Assembly: GCA_964533185.1 (NCBI GenBank)
Contig: CAZHLD010000003.1
Span: 1-64,000, forward strand
Direction: 5' to 3'
Source of the DNA: CAZHLD01 sp964533185
GTDB taxonomy: Bacteria > Acidobacteriota > Terriglobia > Acidiferrales > UBA7541
DNA length: 64,000 bases
Part shown: piece by piece, positions 8,201 to 16,156 of the stretch
Layout: each line of letters starts with the position of its first letter
Position numbering within the stretch: the first letter of the stretch is position 1
Made by a program: the position numbers and the translations under genes
The notes under the pieces: model-generated
Databases searched by the model: none
What the model was told of the DNA's origin: nothing
Seen by the model: the letters and a program-made list of their open reading frames with translations, nothing else

Positions 8201-9136
8201 GTGGGAAAGCAAAAACCTGCGGTGGCGGTAAAGGCGGCGGGGGAGATACGGGTGGGGCCGGCGGGGTGGTCGTATGCGGACTGGGCGGGGCGGGTGTACC
8301 CGGCGCGGCGAGAGAAGGGGTTCCATGAGGCCACGTACCTGGCGGAGTACTTCGACACAATTGAGATTAATACGTCGTTCTACCAGCCGCTGAAGCCGGA
8401 GTTCTGCCGGCAGTGGCTCATGCGTGTGGCGGCCAACCCGAGGTTTCTCTTCACGGCGAAGCTGTGGCAGAAGTTTACTCACGAAGGGAAGGCCACTGCG
8501 GAGGATGAGCGAGCGGTGCGGGCAGGGTTTGATGTGCTGCGCGAGGGAGGACGACTGGGGGCGGTGCTGCTGCAGTTTCCGTACTCGTTCCACCGGACGG
8601 CGGAGACGCGGGCGTACCTGGAAGGGCTGCTCGAACGACTGAAGGACTATCCGCTGGTGGTGGAGGTGCGGCATGCGTCGTGGAACAATAAGGAATTTTA
8701 CGAGCTGCTGCACGAGCGCGGGGCGGGGTTCTGCAACATTGACCAGCCGCTGATCGGGCGAGCGATTCGGCCGTCGGGGCGGAGGACGGCGCCGGTGGGG
8801 TATGTGCGGATGCACGGGCGGAGGTACGACACGTGGTTCAGCGACGACCCGGAAGCGCCGCCGGAGGAGCGGTACAACTATCTTTATTCGATGCAAGAGC
8901 TGGAGCCGTGGGCGGAGCGGATTCGCAAGCTGTCGGCACATGCGAAGAGTACGTTTGTGATTACGAACAACCACTTCCAGGGCAAGGCGGTGGTGAATGC
9001 GCTGGAGCTGATCCGGCTGCTGACGGGAAACAAAGTGAAAGTGCCGGAGCCGCTGCGACATCACTACCCGGAGTTGGAGGCGATTTCGAGCGAGCCGGCG
9101 CAGGAGCCGACGCTGTTTCCGAATCCGCCGAGGTGA
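8201..9136 (+). CDS. DUF72 (YecE-like) family protein
   Basis: A 311-residue protein with hallmark family segments: RVGPAGWSYADWAGRVYP near the start, EINTSFYQPL, FLFTAKLWQKFTHE, LGAVLLQFPYSF, and YVRMHGR in the C-terminal half. DUF72 proteins adopt a TIM-barrel fold; their biochemical role is not established. Translation probably begins at a GTG close to 8201 with GGGGGAGG just upstream. The gene stands alone, followed by an ACGCAGAGGCACAGAGG-type repeat at about 9150-9177. Confidence 0.9.
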   Translation: MGKQKPAVAVKAAGEIRVGPAGWSYADWAGRVYPARREKGFHEATYLAEYFDTIEINTSFYQPLKPEFCRQWLMRVAANPRFLFTAKLWQKFTHEGKATAEDERAVRAGFDVLREGGRLGAVLLQFPYSFHRTAETRAYLEGLLERLKDYPLVVEVRHASWNNKEFYELLHERGAGFCNIDQPLIGRAIRPSGRRTAPVGYVRMHGRRYDTWFSDDPEAPPEERYNYLYSMQELEPWAERIRKLSAHAKSTFVITNNHFQGKAVVNALELIRLLTGNKVKVPEPLRHHYPELEAISSEPAQEPTLFPNPPR

Positions 9137-9204
9137 GGACAGAATTAGCCTCAGAGACGCAGAGGCACAGAGGAAGAAAGATGGAGGGAAAGAAAGAGAG
9201 GGGG

Positions 9205-9669
9205 TTATTTTTTGAAGAGGTCTTCGAAGGCCTGGCGGGCGGTGTTGGGACGAGCCTGAGAGGCTTCGGAGGCGGTGGCCCGAGACGGGGCGAGAGCGGA
9301 GGGGGCGGTGTCCTTCTCAACAGTCCTGCGGAAGGCGAAAAACGTGCAGTCGTTGAGGGCGTCTTTGGGGAAGATGCGCTCGGGGATGGGCTGCATGCAC
9401 TCGAAGCGGGCGCCGGTGTCGAAGTACATGCACTGTTTGCAGGAGTGGAGGTCGATGGCGCAACTGGGGCACTTGCCGTTGGGGTCGAAGCCGGCGAGAA
9501 GGACCTTGCCGCAGTTGGAACAGCGAGCGCGATTGACGGTGCCGACCATGCGCGGAGTGCGCGGGCCAAACTGGTCGCCGCGGGGACGATGCTCGGGCGG
9601 ACGCTTTTCCTTTTTTTCGGGCTTACCGGTGTCCTGGTAGCCTTTCTGCTTATACTTCCGGTCACTCAC
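9205..9669 (-). CDS. Zinc-ribbon-like hypothetical protein
   Basis: A 154-residue protein of unknown function. A basic N-terminus rich in Lys, Pro and Arg is followed by CSNCGK, CPSC, CKQC and further Cys residues up to LNDCTFFAFR, a spacing that suggests one or two bound zinc ions. The C-terminal 40 residues are Ala/Ser-rich and end QAFEDLFKK. It is cytoplasmic by prediction, with no export signal. Neighbours give no clue. It could be an RNA- or protein-binding zinc ribbon. Confidence 0.65.
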   Translation of the reverse strand: MSDRKYKQKGYQDTGKPEKKEKRPPEHRPRGDQFGPRTPRMVGTVNRARCSNCGKVLLAGFDPNGKCPSCAIDLHSCKQCMYFDTGARFECMQPIPERIFPKDALNDCTFFAFRRTVEKDTAPSALAPSRATASEASQARPNTARQAFEDLFKK

Positions 9670-9836
9670 TGGGGGACTCCACGGGAGGGAACACTCATCT
9701 TACTCCTGAATGGCGCGGGGCAATAGGAAAAAAGGAGAGGGAGACGGAGGAATAACAGGGGGCAGTCAGTAGAGGGGATGTAGAGGAGGTAGAGGAGGAA
9801 AAGCAGAAAAAAACGAGAAGAAAAAAGACGAGAGGG

Positions 9837-10154
9837 ATGGGGGAAATGGGATACGTGATTCTGTGGGAGTTTGAGGTGAAGGAGGGGCGGGAGGAGGAGT
9901 TTGAGCGGATGTACGGGCCTAAAGGCGATTGGGCGCGGCTGTTTGCCGCTGGCAAGGGATACCGAGGAACGGAGCTGTACCGCGATGCCGAACGGAAGGG
10001 GCGATACCTGACGCGGGATGAGTGGGAGTCGAGGGAGGCGTATGAGAAGTTTGTGGCGGAGAATCGGAAGGAATACCAGGCGGTGGACGCGGCGGGCGAG
10101 GGGTTGACGGTACAGGAGAAAAGGATTGGGGCGTTTGAGGGGGTGGAAGAATAG
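9837..10154 (+). CDS. ABM-type monooxygenase-domain protein
   Basis: 105 residues (or 102 from an internal Met) with the ferredoxin-like pattern of the antibiotic-biosynthesis monooxygenase family: YVILWEFEVKEGREEEFERMY, then GYRGTELYRD, RYLTRDEWESREAYEKF. Members are small dimeric enzymes or heme-degrading-like proteins, and the substrate here is unknown. GAGAGGG precedes the ATG. The gene stands alone between two minus-strand genes, and a P palindrome starts 12 bp after its stop. Confidence 0.65.
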   Translation: MGEMGYVILWEFEVKEGREEEFERMYGPKGDWARLFAAGKGYRGTELYRDAERKGRYLTRDEWESREAYEKFVAENRKEYQAVDAAGEGLTVQEKRIGAFEGVEE

Positions 10155-10165
10155 GTGGCAGGGGG

Positions 10166-10220
10166 AGATGGCCGGCGCAGAGCCGGCCGCAACAAAAGAA
10201 CCGGCCAGATGCCGGCGCTA
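10166..10220 (-). repeat. Two P palindromes at the end of the BNR gene
   Basis: GGCCGGCGCAGAGCCGGCC (10169-10187) is followed by CCGGCCAGATGCCGGCGCTAC. The second ends with the CTA that, read on the minus strand, is the TAG stop codon of the BNR gene (10218-10220). Both palindromes belong to the P family found throughout the window. Confidence 0.8.
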
Positions 10221-11313
10221 CAGGGAGAAGGCTTCGACGGAGAGGATGGGAGGGAGGAAGCCGGTGATGACGGACCAAGAACGGCCTTCGTCGCGAGAGG
10301 CGAAGAGCTGGCCGCCCTGCGTGCCGAAGTAGAGGCCAGCGGGGTCGGAGGAGTCGGTGGACATGGCGGCGCGAAGAACGAGCGCGTGGGCGTTACGGGT
10401 GGGCAGACCGCGAGTCTGCTTCTGCCAGGAACGACCGCCGGTGGTGGAGCGGTAGACGGCGAGGCAGCCGTTGGGCGTGGTGCGCTGGTAGGCGCTGATG
10501 AGAGGGAGGACCAAAGGGTTTTCGGGTCGCGCGGGTGGACAGCGATGGGGAAACCAAAGCGCGAAGGCAGGCCTCGGGAGATGTCGGTCCAGGAGTCGCC
10601 GGCGGTGTCGCTGCGATAGACGCCACAGTGGTTCTGCTGGTAAAGCAGGCCGGGAACGCCGGTGCCAAGGGCGAGGCGGTGGACACACTGGCCGACTTCG
10701 GGGAGCTTCTTCGGCAGAAAATCGGCGCGGGTGCCGCGATTGCGGGGCTGCCAGGTGCGGCCGGAGTCGTCGGAGCGAAAAACGCCGGCGGCGGAGATGG
10801 CCACGTACATGCGGCGTGAGTCGGAAGGGTCGAGAAGAATGGTGTGAGCGATCAGGCCGCCAGCGCCGGGCGTCCAGCGCTTGCGCGTGGGATGGCGATT
10901 GAGGCCTTTGACTTCGTTCCATGAGACGCCGCCGTCTTCGCTGCGGAAAAGTCCTGCGGGGTCCACTCCACAATAGACGACACCGGGTTCGGCATCGCGG
11001 CCGGGGCGGACGTGCCAGACACACTTGACGGAGAGGCCGGAGTTCTTCGGATAACGGACGCCGCCTTTAGCGCCCTGCCAGGTGCGTCCCCAGTTGCGGA
11101 ACGCTGAACGTCGGAGCCCCACCATTCGGTGTAGATGGTGGCGAAGAGAGTTTCCGAGTCGCGCGAATCGAGGATGAAGTGGTGGACGTTGCGTCCGGGG
11201 AAGTGCGGGCCGTCCACGCGCCAGGAGCGGCGGCGGGCGTCGCTGGAAAGAAGGAACGCGCCTTTGCGGGTGCCGACGAGGACGAGTACGGAGCCTTTGC
11301 GGGGAGTGGGCAT
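10218..11313 (-). pseudogene. BNR/WD40-like repeat protein, broken by two frameshifts
   Basis: The sequence reads as one beta-propeller protein of about 365 residues only if the frame is changed twice. It starts MPTPRKGSVLVLVGTRKGAF (11313), shifts near 11100 into FRNWGRTWQG, and shifts again near 10510 (after DPKTLW) into VLPLISAYQRTTPNG. It ends LFASRDEGRSWSVITG near 10218. Asp-box motifs (SEDGGVSWNE, SDDSGRTWQP, SDTAGDSWTD) are visible. Homologues resemble sialidase-like or photosystem-II-stability-factor-like proteins of unknown role. The second break fits loss of one G in a G run, so sequencing error is as likely as true decay. Confidence 0.75.
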
Positions 11314-11337
11314 GGGGACCTCCGAGAAGAGGGGAGT

Positions 11338-11447
11338 TGTTTGCTACCGTGATTCGTTGTTCGTGAATCGTTATTCGCGACGGCGACCTCTGTGGCGGCG
11401 GCAAGCCGCCGCATGAGCAAAGCGGGAGCAAGCTCCCGCACTTCAAA
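11338..11447. repeat. P-T module between hpnE and the BNR gene
   Basis: A T tract (CGTGATTCGTTGTTCGTG-like, 11338-11384) begins 25 bp before the BNR start. Next come two P palindromes, GGCGGCGGCAAGCCGCCGC and GCGGGAGCAAGCTCCCGC (11392-11447). Read along the minus strand the order is hpnE stop, P, T, BNR start. Confidence 0.8.
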
Positions 11448-11486
11448 GTGGACCTACTTCTCTATTCAACGTCCGGCGGGGAGATT

Positions 11487-12986
11487 TTAGCAGCGGGACC
11501 AGAGACGCGCCAGCCCTTCAAGAGGGAGGTCGGGCTGGAGGAGGTGCTGGGGGGAGCCGTCGGAGGAGAGGATGGCTTCGGCGGCGAGATAGCCGCTGCG
11601 GACGGCGCCTTCCATGGTGGCGGGCCAGGAGGTGGAGGTCCAGTCGCCGGCAAGGAAAAGATTGTCGACGGGGCTGGCTTGCGCGGGGCGGAGGCGGTCG
11701 GAGCCGGGAGTGGGAGAGAAAGTGGCGGCGGTCTCTTTGATGACGGTGGCTTTCAGCAGGCGGGCGTCGCGGGCGGCGGGGAGAATTTCGCGGAGTTCGC
11801 GGAGGCAGAGGTCGGTGATTTCCGCGCGAGAGAGTGGGATGAGGGAGCGGGAGGCGGAGATGACAAGTTGCAAGTATTGATGAGAGGGAGAGGAGGGAGA
11901 GGAAAGAGAGAAGCCGGGCGGGGAGGCAGAGACGGGCGCTACTTCAGCGGGGCTCTGCCCCGCACCCCGGCCGGCATGGATGCCGGCGCTACCGGAGAAG
12001 AGCGCACTCTTGTTGAAGATCCATTGGGTGGTGCGGTCGAGGACGGTGAGGAAAGGCTCGGAGAGGACAGGGCGGTCCAGCCAGAAGTGAACGCCGGTGA
12101 TGGGGGCGGTTTCGAGGCGGCGGAGATTGGAGAACACGGGCTCGCGGTCGGTGACGGCGGGCGGGAGAAGGTCGAGCAGGGCGTTGTGGGGGACGGCGGC
12201 GAGGTAGTGGTCAGCGGTGATTTCGTTGCCGGAGTCGAGAGCGACGCTCGAGACGCGCGGGCCGGAGAAGCGAATGGCGCGGACGACGGCGCGAGTGCGC
12301 ACTTCCCCTCCCTGCTGGATGATGGCGTCGCGGCAACCGTCGTAGAGATCGGCGAGCGGAACGGCGGGGATGCCAACTTCGAAGCCGCGGCGATTGGATA
12401 AGAACGCCTTCCAGAAAACATCAATGCCATAGCGGGCGTCGGTGCGGTCGAGCTCTTCGTCGAGGGCGCTGACGAGGACGACGCGCCAGAAGCGCTCGAT
12501 AGTGCCGGTGGGCTGGCGAAGGTGGTGGAGCCAGTCGAGCATGGTGGCGCCCGCTGGAAACGGCGGGTGGCCGCCGGCGCGGGCGATGGTGAGCAGGGCG
12601 CGCGCGATGGCGCGCTTTTCGGCCCAGGTGAGCAGGGGAAACAGAGCGAAAGAAGGAGCCAGGTGAAACGGAGCGGGGAGCGGCGAGGAGTGGAGGAAGC
12701 CGCGGCGGCCGGCGGGGTCGGCGAAGTAGAGGCGGTCGTAATAACGGATTTTGGCGGCGGCGCCGACGCGACGATAAAAGTGGTCGAGATTGGTGCAGCA
12801 ACGCATGGTGACGTGCTGGCAGTTGTCCACGCGCTCGCCGTCGGGAAGCGAATAGGAAGTGGCGCGGCCGCCGAGGTGGGGCCGCTGTTCGAGCAGGGTG
12901 ACGCGGTAGCCGGCTTCAGCCAGCGCGACGGCGGAGGACAGGCCCGCCAGGCCGCCGCCGATGACGAGTACGCTCTTGGAGGGCAT
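11487..12986 (-). CDS. hpnE: HpnE, squalene-associated FAD-dependent oxidoreductase
   Basis: A 499-residue flavoprotein that starts with the dinucleotide-binding motif VLVIGGGLAGLSSAVALAEAG, minus-strand, and continues with LLEQRPHLGGRATSY. HpnC, HpnD and HpnE together make squalene from farnesyl diphosphate; HpnE carries out the reductive last step from hydroxysqualene. The gene overlaps hpnD by 71 bp. Residues about 331-372 are a low-complexity insert encoded by a P-type palindrome pair, between FNKSALF and YLQLVISAS. The C-terminal FAD-binding segment DNLFLAGDWTSTSWPATMEG is intact, so the enzyme is probably active. Confidence 0.92.
   Translation of the reverse strand: MPSKSVLVIGGGLAGLSSAVALAEAGYRVTLLEQRPHLGGRATSYSLPDGERVDNCQHVTMRCCTNLDHFYRRVGAAAKIRYYDRLYFADPAGRRGFLHSSPLPAPFHLAPSFALFPLLTWAEKRAIARALLTIARAGGHPPFPAGATMLDWLHHLRQPTGTIERFWRVVLVSALDEELDRTDARYGIDVFWKAFLSNRRGFEVGIPAVPLADLYDGCRDAIIQQGGEVRTRAVVRAIRFSGPRVSSVALDSGNEITADHYLAAVPHNALLDLLPPAVTDREPVFSNLRRLETAPITGVHFWLDRPVLSEPFLTVLDRTTQWIFNKSALFSGSAGIHAGRGAGQSPAEVAPVSASPPGFSLSSPSSPSHQYLQLVISASRSLIPLSRAEITDLCLRELREILPAARDARLLKATVIKETAATFSPTPGSDRLRPAQASPVDNLFLAGDWTSTSWPATMEGAVRSGYLAAEAILSSDGSPQHLLQPDLPLEGLARLWSRC
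11930..11990. repeat. P palindrome pair carried in frame inside hpnE
   Basis: GCGGGGCTCTGCCCCGC (11947-11963) and CCGGCATGGATGCCGG (11971-11986) are followed by CGCTACCGG. They have the same form as intergenic P elements but lie inside hpnE without breaking its frame. They encode AGIHAGRGAGQSPAEV in a stretch with no place in the normal flavoprotein fold. Confidence 0.8.
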
Positions 12987-13851
12987 TGGAATCGTTCCAC
13001 CAGCCGAGCCGCGCGCGGAGGATTACGGCTGCCTTCTCGGTTTTTGAGAGGCTGACGCGCGAGGAAAAGACGTCGAAGCCGCGGGCTTCGATGCGGGCGA
13101 GCAGAGTGCTATAGATGCGCACGAGGGCCCAGAGGGCGGCGCGGCTGTCGGCAGAAATGAGCGGGACAAGGGCGGCGCCTTCGCGGTAGAACTCCCAGGC
13201 GCGATCGGCTTCGAAGGCGAGAAGCTCTTCGAGCTCGGGCGTGGTTGAGATGGCAGCCAGGTCAGGCAGGCGGCAACTGAAGCTGGCGAGGTCTTCTTCG
13301 GGGAGATAGATGCGGCCCATCGCAAGATCGCGAGGGACGTCGCGGAGGATGTTGGTGAGCTGGAAAGCGATGCCGAGTTTTTCGGCGAGGTCGTGGGCGT
13401 GGGGCGCGCGACTGCCGAAAATGTACAGGCAGGTGATGCCAACGGTGCCGGCGACGCGGTAGCAATATTCGCGGAGTCGCTCGAAGGTGGGATAGATGGA
13501 GACGGTGAGGTCCATTTCGGCGCCGGAGATGAGGTCGTGGAGATAACGTGGGGGAATGGAGAAGCGCTGGAGAGTGTCGCGAAGGGCGGGGAGAACAGGG
13601 TCGAGGGAGAGATCGCCGGTGACGGCGGCGTCGAGGCGGGAGCGCCAGGCGGCGAGGCCCTGCTGCTTGAGGATGGGCGAGGCGGGGGAGTCGGAGACGT
13701 CGTCGACACGGCGCATGAAGGCGTAGAGGGCGCAGATGGCGTCGCGCTTGGGGCGCGGAAGAAGGAAAAAAGCGTAATAGAAATTGCTGGCGGCGTCGCG
13801 AACGATGCGGCGGCAGTGGTCGTAGGAGGCGAGGAGGGCGGCGTCAGACAT
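12916..13851 (-). CDS. hpnD: HpnD, presqualene diphosphate synthase
   Basis: A 311-residue prenyltransferase of the squalene/phytoene synthase family. The start at MSDAALLASYDHC (13851) is chosen because it overlaps the hpnC stop by 8 bp and upstream codons look random. Aspartate-rich motifs are visible: RRVDDVSD in the first half and LTNILRDVPRD in the second. HpnD condenses two farnesyl diphosphates to presqualene diphosphate, the first step of the HpnCDE route. The last 20 or so residues are Arg-rich and come from the overlap with hpnE, so they are probably not conserved. Confidence 0.93.
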   Translation of the reverse strand: MSDAALLASYDHCRRIVRDAASNFYYAFFLLPRPKRDAICALYAFMRRVDDVSDSPASPILKQQGLAAWRSRLDAAVTGDLSLDPVLPALRDTLQRFSIPPRYLHDLISGAEMDLTVSIYPTFERLREYCYRVAGTVGITCLYIFGSRAPHAHDLAEKLGIAFQLTNILRDVPRDLAMGRIYLPEEDLASFSCRLPDLAAISTTPELEELLAFEADRAWEFYREGAALVPLISADSRAALWALVRIYSTLLARIEARGFDVFSSRVSLSKTEKAAVILRARLGWWNDSNALQERTRHRRRPGGPVLRRRAG

Positions 13852-14797
13852 GGGCGTCACCCGCAGAGGAGCCGTTGGTGGAGCGGGAACGGAGCGAGGC
13901 GAAGAGGCGCGAGATGAGGGCGCGGCCGAGGAGGCGGGCCTGGGTGCGGCGAGAAAGCGCGGGGCGATGCTCGAGCGTGTTGTAGCCGATGCGTTCAATG
14001 GCGTCGAGAACGGCGAGGCCACCGCGGCTGAAGAGGTCGATGTCAACGCGGAGCTGGGGCGAGAGTTGCTGGGCGAGGGGCAGGCCGGCGTTGAAAAGCG
14101 AGCGCGTGCGGACGATGAGGTCGCGCATCAGCGCGGCATACGCGGGAGTGAAGCGGCGGGTGACGACGTCGGCTTCGGCGACGTTGTGCGTGGCCATGAG
14201 GTCGAGCGGAATATAGATGCGGCCCTTTTCGAGGTCGCGGGCGACGTCCTGCCAGAAGTTGGCGAGCTGAAGGGCGGTGCAAGTGAAGTCGGAGAGCTGC
14301 TGGCGAGCAGGGTCGCGATAGCCGCAAAGATAAAGAACGAGGCGGCCGACGGGATTGGCGGAATAACGACAGTAGCCGAGCACGGAGTCCCAGCTGGGAT
14401 AGGGGTGAACGGTCTGGTCCTGGCGGAAAGCGGTGAGGAGATCGAGGAAGGGATCGATGGGAATATCGAACTCGCGGACGGTGGGAGCGAGGGCGACAAA
14501 GACGGGATGCGCGGGCGAGCCAGAATAGCAAAGGCGAAGCTCCTGCTCCCACCAGTCGAGAAGAGCGAGGGCGCGGGCGGGGTCGGGAATTTCGTCGCCG
14601 AGGTCGTCGGCCCAGCGGCAGTAGGCGTACACGTTGTAAAAATGCTGGCGGAGGCGGCGAGGAAGAAGCCAGGAGACGACGTTGAAGTTTTCGTAGTGGG
14701 TGGTGGCGAGCTGGAGGGTGTAGACCTGGGCAACGGCAGGGGGACAACCGGAGGGAGGGAGGTGACGGGCGATGGCGAGTTCGTGTTGGGCGAGCAT
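13844..14797 (-). CDS. hpnC: HpnC, hydroxysqualene synthase
   Basis: A 317-residue squalene/phytoene-synthase-family protein with CRWADDLGDEI and LANFWQDVARDLEKGRIYIP as its metal-binding regions. HpnC converts presqualene diphosphate to hydroxysqualene. The start MLAQHELAIARHLPPSG follows directly after a T repeat tract, which ends 2 bp upstream of the ATG, and no clear Shine-Dalgarno is seen. Its stop overlaps hpnD (ATGTCTGA), so translation of C, D and E is likely coupled. Confidence 0.93.
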   Translation of the reverse strand: MLAQHELAIARHLPPSGCPPAVAQVYTLQLATTHYENFNVVSWLLPRRLRQHFYNVYAYCRWADDLGDEIPDPARALALLDWWEQELRLCYSGSPAHPVFVALAPTVREFDIPIDPFLDLLTAFRQDQTVHPYPSWDSVLGYCRYSANPVGRLVLYLCGYRDPARQQLSDFTCTALQLANFWQDVARDLEKGRIYIPLDLMATHNVAEADVVTRRFTPAYAALMRDLIVRTRSLFNAGLPLAQQLSPQLRVDIDLFSRGGLAVLDAIERIGYNTLEHRPALSRRTQARLLGRALISRLFASLRSRSTNGSSAGDAHV

Positions 14798-15064
14798 GAT
14801 AACCGTTGTCCGTTACTCGTTATTTGTAATTCGTGACTCGATATCCGTTGTCCGTTGTAGGTTATGAGTTATCAGTAGTCAGACGGAGAAACAAGGGGAA
14901 ATTTCAGATGGGAGAGTCGAGAAATCAGAGGCATTGGAACAAATGGGCATTGGCAGGCGAAGTGCAGAACGCCAAGATTTCACGTCGGCCGCCGGAAGGC
15001 GCCGGGCTTCGGAATGACACCGCAAGGCGGCTCGCGCAAAGAGGACAGGCTGAAGCCTGTCCTA
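14798..15064. repeat. P-T module between the second MDR gene and hpnC
   Basis: A T tract of about 84 bp (14799-14882; units such as CCGTTGTCCGTTACTCG) abuts the hpnC start. A GACAGGCTGAAGCCTGTC palindrome at 15045-15063, followed by CTACTA, supplies the TAG stop of the MDR gene at 15065. The middle has a further GC-rich imperfect repeat and no gene. Confidence 0.8.
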
Positions 15065-16156
15065 CTAGGGGACGACGGCGGTTTTGAGTTCGCCGTTGCG
15101 ATGCTTCATGTGAGCGAACATCTGCGGCAGCTCGCGGAGAGGGATTTCGCCGGTGACGAAGTCGGCGGCGCGGATTTCGCCGCGGGCAATGGAGTCGAGG
15201 GCTTCGCGGATGAAGCGCGGGGTGTGGTGGAAGCTGGACTTAATGGTGATCTCGGAGTAGTGGAGCGCGGCCGGGTCGAAATGGACCTCGGAGCCGCGCG
15301 GACAGCCGCCGAAGAGGTTGACGGTGCCGCCACAGCGGACCATCTGGACGGCCCACTGCCAGGTGGACGGCGAGCCGACGGCTTCAATGACGCTATCGGC
15401 GCCGCGGGTGCCCTCGGTGAGCTGGCGGACGGCGTGGACGGGATCGCCGAGAGCGGTGACGTCGAAGGCGGCGTAGGCGCCCAGGCGCTCGGCGGCGCGG
15501 ACCTGGCTTTTGCGCTTGGCGAGCGCAATGACGCGGACGCCGCGGCCGGCGAGGATGCGGATGAACTTGAGGCCGATGGGGCCGCAGCCGACCAGCACGG
15601 TGGTGTCGCCGGAGGCGATGCCGGTTTCCTCGATGCCGCGCAGGACGCAGGCGAGCGGCTCGACCATGGCGGCGTCAACGAAGGAGACGTGGTCGGGGAT
15701 CTCGAGCAAATTCTGGCGGACGATGCGTCCGGGGATGCGGATGTATTCGGCGTAGGCACCGTTGTTGAAGAGCAGGTCTTCGCAGAGATTGGCGCGGTCT
15801 TTGCGGCAGAAGAGGCAGACGCCGCAGGGAGCGGAGTTGGAGGGGACGACGCGGGTGCCGACGCGGAAGCCGCCGTTGACGTCGCGGCCAAGCGCTTCGA
15901 CAACGCCGGCGAGCTCGTGTCCGAAGACGGCCGGCGGGGTGATCATGCGGGCGTGGAAGCCCTGCCTCCAGACTTTGAGGTCGGTGCCACAGGTGAGAGC
16001 GACCTTGACGCGGACCAGGGCTTCGTCGTCGGCGAGCGAGGGGATGTCGATGCGTTCGATCTTGAGGTCTTCGCTGCCGTAGAGGACGGCGGCGGTCATG
16101 TGGCCATTGAGTTCGGCGGTGGCCACGGAGCGATCGGATTTGGTCAGGGTCTTCAT
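15065..16156 (-). CDS. Zinc-dependent MDR dehydrogenase, NADP-type (hopanoid cluster, copy 2)
   Basis: 363 residues; an internal Met at residue 20 is an alternative start. Catalytic zinc motif CGTD and GHELAG, structural-zinc motif CGVCLFCRKDRANLC, and Rossmann motif GCGPIGLKFI are all intact, as in sorbitol/threonine dehydrogenases. The second Rossmann strand ends VIALAKRKS, with no acidic residue and with Lys/Arg, which predicts NADP(H). The start overlaps the preceding MDR stop by one base (TGATG). Position in the hpn operon suggests it acts on the hopanoid side chain; a ribosylhopane reductase role is a hypothesis. Confidence 0.85.
   Translation of the reverse strand: MKTLTKSDRSVATAELNGHMTAAVLYGSEDLKIERIDIPSLADDEALVRVKVALTCGTDLKVWRQGFHARMITPPAVFGHELAGVVEALGRDVNGGFRVGTRVVPSNSAPCGVCLFCRKDRANLCEDLLFNNGAYAEYIRIPGRIVRQNLLEIPDHVSFVDAAMVEPLACVLRGIEETGIASGDTTVLVGCGPIGLKFIRILAGRGVRVIALAKRKSQVRAAERLGAYAAFDVTALGDPVHAVRQLTEGTRGADSVIEAVGSPSTWQWAVQMVRCGGTVNLFGGCPRGSEVHFDPAALHYSEITIKSSFHHTPRFIREALDSIARGEIRAADFVTGEIPLRELPQMFAHMKHRNGELKTAVVP

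Noticed and set aside
9695..11446. Long minus-strand reading frame of 583 codons over the ABM and BNR genes
   Set aside because: It only strings together one frame of the frameshifted BNR gene with antisense low-complexity Pro/Ser/Ala-rich sequence. The plus-strand ABM gene and the other BNR frames have real family motifs.
14799..14882. T tracts considered as CRISPR repeats or a riboswitch
   Set aside because: Units are short, irregular and without spacers. They also lack any stable fold or known riboswitch core.
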